Part shown: piece by piece, positions 6,470 to 10,414 of the stretch
Position numbering within the stretch: position 1 is the stretch's first letter
Layout of the letters: every line of letters begins with the position of its first letter
Notes under the pieces: model-generated
Databases searched by the model: none
Told to the model about the DNA's origin: nothing
Seen by the model: the letters and a program-made list of their open reading frames with translations, nothing else
Program-made: the position numbers and the translations under genes
Source of the DNA: an uncultured Flammeovirgaceae bacterium
GTDB taxonomy: Bacteria > Bacteroidota > Bacteroidia > Cytophagales > Cyclobacteriaceae
Direction: 5' to 3'
DNA: 10,414 nt
Assembly (NCBI GenBank): GCA_946886805.1
Contig: CAMPJM010000105.1
Span: 1-10,414 of the forward strand

Positions 6470-8053
6470 TTAGAAGTTTTGGCTGTTTGAATCTGTCATG
6501 AAATTGTTCCGAAAAGTCTCTTCAATTTCCTGAACCTCCTCAGGTCTCAGACTTGAAAATTCCTTTTCTCGGGCTCTTTTTGATAATTTTCCTTCATTTT
6601 GTTCCAGAAATCTTACCAGTAGAGCCACCAATTTATCGGGCATCTCATATTCCTCATCCAGCCATCTTTTAAATGCATCAAAGGCAGTAAGATATTTAAT
6701 TTCCTGAGGAATTATATTGTCTATGGTGTCAGTAACGCAATCATATAAAAATTCTGTTTGCTTAGTAAGATCAAAAAAACGATAGAAATCTATTGTATCA
6801 TTCTTTACATGGACATTATTGTCCCTTGTTGGCACCCAATCTATATGGTCCAGTAGAGGACGTGAGTAGTTCTCCAAAACCTTCCTGTAGTCATCAATAT
6901 GATCTAGAATAGATGCCGAGACAGGAAATATCACCCCTTGTTGAGAAAATTTTTTCTTGGCCAGGAGATGGTGAATGATATATCTATGTATTCGTCCGTT
7001 TCCATCGACAAAAGGATGAATAAAAACAAAACCAAATGCAATTTTTGCGGCGGCCATAACCGCGTCAAAATCGTTCTCAAGCAACAGTCGATTTGTCGCC
7101 AGCAAGCCTTCTATTAGCTTATGCACATCTTCAGGTTTTGCAGAAATATGATCGGGTATAGGCTCTCCCGTTGTTCTGTCGTGTTCTCCAACAAAGCCTC
7201 CTTTTTTCCTGAAGCCCATTTCTATGAATCGGCTGTTTTCTATCACAACCTGCTGCAACCTCTGGAATTCTTCCTTTGAAAGATCTTTTGTACCAGCCTG
7301 TCCAATAGCCTGTCCCCATCTTGCAGCACGTTTGCTTCGCGGACTTTCTCCTTCAATAGAAAATGAGGCTTTGGAATCCTTTAAAAGGAGAAATGCTGAA
7401 GCTCTTTGAATTACATCTTTACGGAGTCCTTTTAGGTAATTACTTTTTTTCTCCTCTAAATCAGCCTGGGAAAATTCGAGTTTGGCTGTTCTACGGATTA
7501 ATGGGCAGAAATAAGAAGTGCCGGGGAGGTTATTGATTATTAAATGACGTTTTGATTTTGTCCCCTCTACAGCGAATTGAAGGTTATCATCTATAGCAGA
7601 AACATAACTTTTCTTAGTTAATGCTTCTTTTCCTGGAATTTCTTTTTCCATGATCCATTCTAACAAGAACCATATTCTTCGGCTGTACTGACCGGTAGGT
7701 TCAATATTAGTAAGCTCATATAGTTCTTCTTCCGAAAAGTGTTTTGTGAGGGCGCTGAAAACTAATAGATTCACTCCTTCGTATTTCAAACTAAAAACCA
7801 GGTGCTTGTAAAGGGCCTCAATTTTGGAAAATCTTTCATGATCTTCCGGCAGGTAACTTGAGGGAAAAACCCGCCAGTCTTCATTTTCAAAAGATTTATT
7901 TTGATCACAAACTAAAGACACAGGTTTGGGAATAGGAATATTGAGGCCTAATCTATCGATTACGGCAGCGTATCCTACGATATTTCCTTTTTCAGGTTTT
8001 TGGAGCCCGTAAAAAATAAGTGCAGAGGAAGAAAAATGGGCGCTTTTAGTCAT
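6470..8053 (-). CDS. Fic family protein (probable AMPylator) with N-terminal-side inhibitory motif
   Basis: A 527-residue Fic protein, expected to transfer AMP (or a related nucleotide part) from a nucleotide to a hydroxyl side chain of a target protein in the cytoplasm. The catalytic signature 'HPFVDGNGRIHR' (346-357) is complete, with catalytic His346, metal-binding Asp350 and phosphate-binding Arg354 and Arg357. An inhibitory motif matching (S/T)xxxE(G/N), 'SFSIEG' (230-235), precedes the catalytic core, as in class II Fic proteins that hold themselves inactive. The substrate-positioning flap is probably around 'GEPIPDHISAKPEDV' (296-310). Residues 1-200 and 410-527 are not recognised with confidence; the C-terminal part may be a helical or DNA-binding-like extension. 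It precedes the restriction-modification gene in the same direction. Fic and Doc genes are known to occur inside restriction-modification loci, which suggests a guard or toxin role, but the target is unknown. TGCGCYT repeats precede its start. Confidence 0.92.
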   Translation of the reverse strand: MTKSAHFSSSALIFYGLQKPEKGNIVGYAAVIDRLGLNIPIPKPVSLVCDQNKSFENEDWRVFPSSYLPEDHERFSKIEALYKHLVFSLKYEGVNLLVFSALTKHFSEEELYELTNIEPTGQYSRRIWFLLEWIMEKEIPGKEALTKKSYVSAIDDNLQFAVEGTKSKRHLIINNLPGTSYFCPLIRRTAKLEFSQADLEEKKSNYLKGLRKDVIQRASAFLLLKDSKASFSIEGESPRSKRAARWGQAIGQAGTKDLSKEEFQRLQQVVIENSRFIEMGFRKKGGFVGEHDRTTGEPIPDHISAKPEDVHKLIEGLLATNRLLLENDFDAVMAAAKIAFGFVFIHPFVDGNGRIHRYIIHHLLAKKKFSQQGVIFPVSASILDHIDDYRKVLENYSRPLLDHIDWVPTRDNNVHVKNDTIDFYRFFDLTKQTEFLYDCVTDTIDNIIPQEIKYLTAFDAFKRWLDEEYEMPDKLVALLVRFLEQNEGKLSKRAREKEFSSLRPEEVQEIEETFRNNFMTDSNSQNF

Positions 8054-8067
8054 ATAAGGATGAATTT

Positions 8068-8146
8068 AAGCGCAATATATATAAAAATTAAGCGCACGCC
8101 ATAAAAACCAAGCGCAAAAAGCTATTTTCAAATAATAATAGGCGCA
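8068..8146 (-). promoter_or_regulatory. Array of TGCGCYT repeats (candidate operator) before Fic
   Basis: Read on the minus strand, TGCGCTT or TGCGCCT occurs at 8146-8140, 8116-8110, 8096-8090 and 8074-8068, ending 14 bases before the Fic ATG. Start-to-start spacing is 30, 20 and 22 bases, close to whole helical turns, as expected for several protein copies binding one face of DNA. An inverted copy (AAAAGCGCC) lies in the first codons of Fic. An AT-rich TATATATTG between the last two copies could be a -7 element, so binding would repress the promoter. The regulator is unknown. Confidence 0.45.
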
Positions 8147-8221
8147 CAAGAAAAGTATGAATAAAATTTCAATGCTACCTCTTCGCCACTTGATTGGGAA
8201 CAAAAAATAACCGACCTTGTG

Positions 8222-8281
8222 CTGTACAAGAACTTTTTTAAAAACAACTACCTTCACCTGGAACAAAAAGTTCTTGTACAG
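8222..8281. repeat. Perfect 17-base inverted repeat with 26-base spacer
   Basis: CTGTACAAGAACTTTTT at 8222-8238 is exactly the reverse complement of 8265-8281. The arms are AT-rich in their inner part and no T-run follows outside either arm, so it is not a classical terminator. It could be a large operator, a structured RNA leader, or the fused ends of a lost mobile element. Confidence 0.6.
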
Positions 8282-8653
8282 GTCACTCTACTCTAGAACG
8301 GCAGTGCTGGGAAAAGCTTTCAGGGAAATCTAAATTCCTCCGGAACCTCTTGACAACTCTATATCATCTCCCGTTGCCTTATTGAACATACGATAATTTC
8401 AGAGCGAACGAAGCGCAGCGAAGTGCTGCAAGCCCTAAAATCTACCGAACTAATACTATGTTGTGAGGCCTCAGATATAACTTTTAAAAATTTCAACAGA
8501 ATTCCAAAATTGATCAAAATTTCTGGCTTGGTTTTATCACTACCTAGATCCTTTTTAAAATTTTCTGTTGTCGTTGCAGGTCCTTTCATTGTGCACAGAA
8601 TTTCGCCTTTAGCCGATTCAAAGGTTTAAAAAGAGGCTTATACCAGGTAGCAG

Positions 8654-9628
8654 CTACGATCTAATTAGTTGCAAAACCATATTTTTAAATTCTGCGAATC
8701 CGTCTGTTTTTGAATTATAGTTGCTGCTCGGTGCTACCTGTCTAACAGCAACAATATTATGTTCAGGAATAATCATGAGGGTTTGTCCCAAATAACCATC
8801 GCCGTAATACGCTCGAATGTTACCCTTGTCGTCAACCAAACGCCACCATAGAAAACCAAAACGGGCGTCAAATGGCTGTCCCTGTTGGAGCATGGTAGCA
8901 ATATATTCTTTATCTACAAGAAGTTTACCTTCCCATTCACCATGATCTAAAACTAGCTGGCCGAATTTTGCAAGATCCCTGGCCAGAAGCCTCAGTCCTG
9001 CCATAGCATGAGGATTACCGGATTCATCAAAGTACCACTGATATTGATCAATTCCCATAGGTTTAAAAAATTCTGTGCCAAAGAAAATGTCCATCCGTTG
9101 GCCCGATGCTTTTTGTATGATCCCTGCGAGAAGATTGACCGCCTTATTGTTATAGCTGAATTTGGAACCGGGATCAGTTTCAACTTCTGCGGCCAAGGCA
9201 AGATCAATAGCATTTGGACTCGGATAAATTTCGACACCGGCATTGCCGACATTTTGCAGACCTGAGGTGTGATTGAGCAAGTGTCGGATCGTAATTTCCT
9301 GCTTTAGACCTTGTTTCCATTCCGGATAAAAGGAATACACCGGCTGATCAAGGGAATCAATTTTGCCCTCAGTTAAGAGATGACCTATGCCAAGAGCTAC
9401 AATCGATTTTAAAACAGACATAAGCTCTACAGGTTGTTTCGTTTTGCCAAAATTCCATTCGGCAACCAGTTCATCATTTTGAAGTATAACAACAGAATTG
9501 CTTCCTGATTTTTCAGCGGCTTCTTCTAATTTTTTTAAAGCCTCTTTATCAATACTGTCCAAGGATTGGGCAAAAATTGTTTGATTTACTATTACTAAAA
9601 AGAATAGTTGGATTGAATAACATTTCAT
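8654..9628 (-). CDS. Secreted serine hydrolase, beta-lactamase / penicillin-binding-protein-like fold (class C type)
   Basis: A 324-residue periplasmic or secreted hydrolase of the beta-lactamase class C/esterase superfamily (Pfam Beta-lactamase). A signal peptide is visible at residues 1-21, with a hydrophobic core 'IQLFFLVIV' and likely cleavage near 'FAQS'. The nucleophile motif SxxK is 'SVLK' (S71, K74), the second motif YxN is 'YNN' (Y159, N161), and a 'GDGYLGQ' loop (276-282) takes the place of the KTG/HxG motif. The 'HLLNHTSGL' stretch (116-124) is a hallmark of the family. Substrate is unknown: such proteins may be esterases, D-amino-acid peptidases or transpeptidase relatives, and resistance to beta-lactams should not be assumed. 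The ATG sits right before the signal peptide. It lies downstream of the AraC-type gene in the same direction, 197 bases away, so co-regulation is possible. It appears intact and looks like an ordinary chromosomal gene beside the defence region. Confidence 0.93.
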   Translation of the reverse strand: MKCYSIQLFFLVIVNQTIFAQSLDSIDKEALKKLEEAAEKSGSNSVVILQNDELVAEWNFGKTKQPVELMSVLKSIVALGIGHLLTEGKIDSLDQPVYSFYPEWKQGLKQEITIRHLLNHTSGLQNVGNAGVEIYPSPNAIDLALAAEVETDPGSKFSYNNKAVNLLAGIIQKASGQRMDIFFGTEFFKPMGIDQYQWYFDESGNPHAMAGLRLLARDLAKFGQLVLDHGEWEGKLLVDKEYIATMLQQGQPFDARFGFLWWRLVDDKGNIRAYYGDGYLGQTLMIIPEHNIVAVRQVAPSSNYNSKTDGFAEFKNMVLQLIRS

Positions 9629-9825
9629 CTTTTAGATTTAAGAATTGACTTTTTTGTTCCTTATCAAAGGAGCCATTCCTGGAATTATAGAAATGGTGCT
9701 TAGATGATTTTAAGCCAAGAAGAGCATCCCGATAATATCGACTAAAAGTATTGTAATGACAGCTCAGTAGCTCTAATAGAACCACGATAAAAGATTACTC
9801 AGGATACACTGTAAGGAATATTTTA

Positions 9826-10332
9826 CTATGGAAGAGACTTAATAAAACGAGAAGGAGATTGCTTTTGGGTTCTTTTAAATATACGGTAGAATGAAGTGTA
9901 ACTGGTAAATCCGCATTCGAGAACTATATGCTCCAAAGAATACTTCTGATGTTCGCCGTTTAGAATTTTATTTTTTACTGCTTCCACCCGAAAAGAATTA
10001 ATAAAATCATAGAAATTTTGGTCGAACCCCTTATTAATAATATATGAAAGATGAGTTCTTGACCAGCCAATTTCTACAGCCATTGAATTAAGGGTAAGGT
10101 TCGATTGAAGATACAGCTTCTTGACTTCCACCCGTTGTAGAAGTTCCTGTTTTTTTTCCTCAATGTTCTCAATACTTTCCTTATTAGCTTTTGATTTATG
10201 GAAATTTTCTATTGCAAAATTTTCTCCTATTGTTTCTTTACTTATCAGGAATGCAACAAGACCTAAATGTCCCGATCCGGAGAAAATGACGAACAATAGT
10301 TTCTGGGTGAGAGAGTGGTAAGGTTCCTGCAT
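9826..10332 (-). CDS. AraC-family transcriptional regulator with short N-terminal membrane-like segment
   Basis: A 168-residue DNA-binding protein. Residues from about 70 to 168 form a complete AraC/XylS double helix-turn-helix domain: 'LYLQSNLTLNSMAVEIGWS' (73-91) with 'RTHLSYIIN' as the first unit, and 'YSLEHIVLECGFTSYTSFYR' (131-150) followed by 'IFKRTQKQSPSRF' as the second. The linker ('EEKKQELLQRVEVKKLYL') matches the style of Bacteroidota regulators that join several membrane helices to this domain. Here only one hydrophobic segment (12-31) is left, so the usual sensor part is missing or the gene is a shortened relative. The frame is open for only eleven codons upstream of the ATG before a TAA, with no better ATG. 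Two palindromic repeats lie 33-73 bases upstream of the start codon and suggest autoregulation. Target genes are unknown; the downstream hydrolase is a natural candidate. Confidence 0.85.
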   Translation of the reverse strand: MQEPYHSLTQKLLFVIFSGSGHLGLVAFLISKETIGENFAIENFHKSKANKESIENIEEKKQELLQRVEVKKLYLQSNLTLNSMAVEIGWSRTHLSYIINKGFDQNFYDFINSFRVEAVKNKILNGEHQKYSLEHIVLECGFTSYTSFYRIFKRTQKQSPSRFIKSLP

Positions 10333-10364
10333 GGGAAGATACTGAACCGTTAGAGCTACTGTTT

Positions 10365-10405
10365 ATTTCAATTGAAAAGTAGTCCACTATTTCAGTTGAA
10401 AAGTA
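10365..10405 (-). promoter_or_regulatory. Two direct copies of a palindromic site upstream of the AraC-type gene
   Basis: ATTTCAATTGAAAAGTA (10365-10381) and ATTTCAGTTGAAAAGTA (10389-10405) differ by one base in 17 and start 24 bases apart. The core TTTCAATTGAAA is a perfect palindrome. Paired palindromes just upstream of a regulator gene are typical of operators, here probably for the AraC-type protein itself or another dimeric regulator. Further copies could lie beyond the right edge. Confidence 0.5.
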
Positions 10406-10414
10406 TACCATTTT

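Larger units (their letters stand above)
8054..8653. other. 600-base gene-poor region upstream of Fic
   Basis: No gene can be supported. From low to high coordinate it holds a GCGCA repeat array next to the Fic start (8068-8146), two imperfect copies of a block ending in GGAACAAAAA (8197-8206 and 8260-8269), and a perfect 17-base inverted repeat (8222-8238 with 8265-8281). A short GC-rich hairpin, GCAGC-GAAGT-GCTGC, lies at 8415-8429 within a run of GCGAA-like units. The longest minus-strand frame there (8589-8359, 76 codons) has weakly coding-like base use but matches no family I recognise, and may be a gene remnant. The region probably marks the boundary between the defence-like genes and the ordinary genes to the right. 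Confidence 0.5.

Noticed and set aside
8066..8266. 66-codon minus-strand frame with hydrophobic residues upstream of Fic
   Set aside because: It crosses the repeat array and the inverted repeat, has no family signature, and its hydrophobic content is what AT-rich DNA gives by chance.
8415..8429. GCAGC/GCTGC hairpin as a terminator
   Set aside because: Five-base stem with no T-run on either side; it does not sit directly after a supported gene.
8644..8740. CAGGTAGCA (8644-8652) and TGCTACCTG (8732-8740) as an inverted repeat around the hydrolase stop
   Set aside because: Nine bases only, one arm lies inside coding sequence, and no further structure supports it.

Overview
The window looks like part of a Bacteroidota chromosome, most likely a marine or soil flavobacterium. 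The evidence is low G+C (hand-sampled lines run from about 25% to 45%), starts without clear Shine-Dalgarno sites, and the families seen: a CoiA-like nuclease protein, a helicase-less type ISP-like restriction enzyme, a large Fic protein and an AraC-type regulator with a membrane-like N terminus. No rRNA, tRNA, CRISPR array, transposase or integrase could be supported. The genus cannot be fixed from this sequence.

All seven supported genes lie on the minus strand, so transcription runs from high to low coordinates. Region A (about 10405 to 8654) is an ordinary-looking pair: an AraC-type regulator preceded by two copies of a palindromic site, then a secreted serine hydrolase of the beta-lactamase/penicillin-binding-protein type. 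Region B (8653 to 8054) is about 600 bases without a convincing gene. It holds a perfect 17-base inverted repeat and, next to the Fic start, an array of four TGCGCYT-type repeats.

Region C (8053 to 1) looks like an anti-phage defence island. It reads in order: a Fic protein with its own inhibitory motif; a 1078-residue nuclease-methyltransferase-specificity protein; a CoiA-like zinc-finger/PD-(D/E)XK protein with a long charged tail, whose start overlaps the end of the methyltransferase gene by 17 bases; then, after a gap, a fragment holding only the N-terminal half of a RelA/SpoT (p)ppGpp synthetase domain; and finally an Mrr-like nuclease fused to a STAND-type NTPase, whose start again overlaps the preceding gene by 17 bases and which runs off the left edge.

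Reading of function (inference): the methyltransferase-nuclease protein should methylate self DNA and cut foreign DNA. The coupled CoiA-like protein is a candidate accessory or second nuclease. The Fic protein could be a toxin or guard that acts when restriction is defeated. The Mrr-STAND protein resembles Avs-like sensors that activate a nuclease when they recognise a phage protein. The least familiar parts are the restriction-enzyme/CoiA-like pair and the half RelA/SpoT domain spliced to the Mrr-STAND gene.
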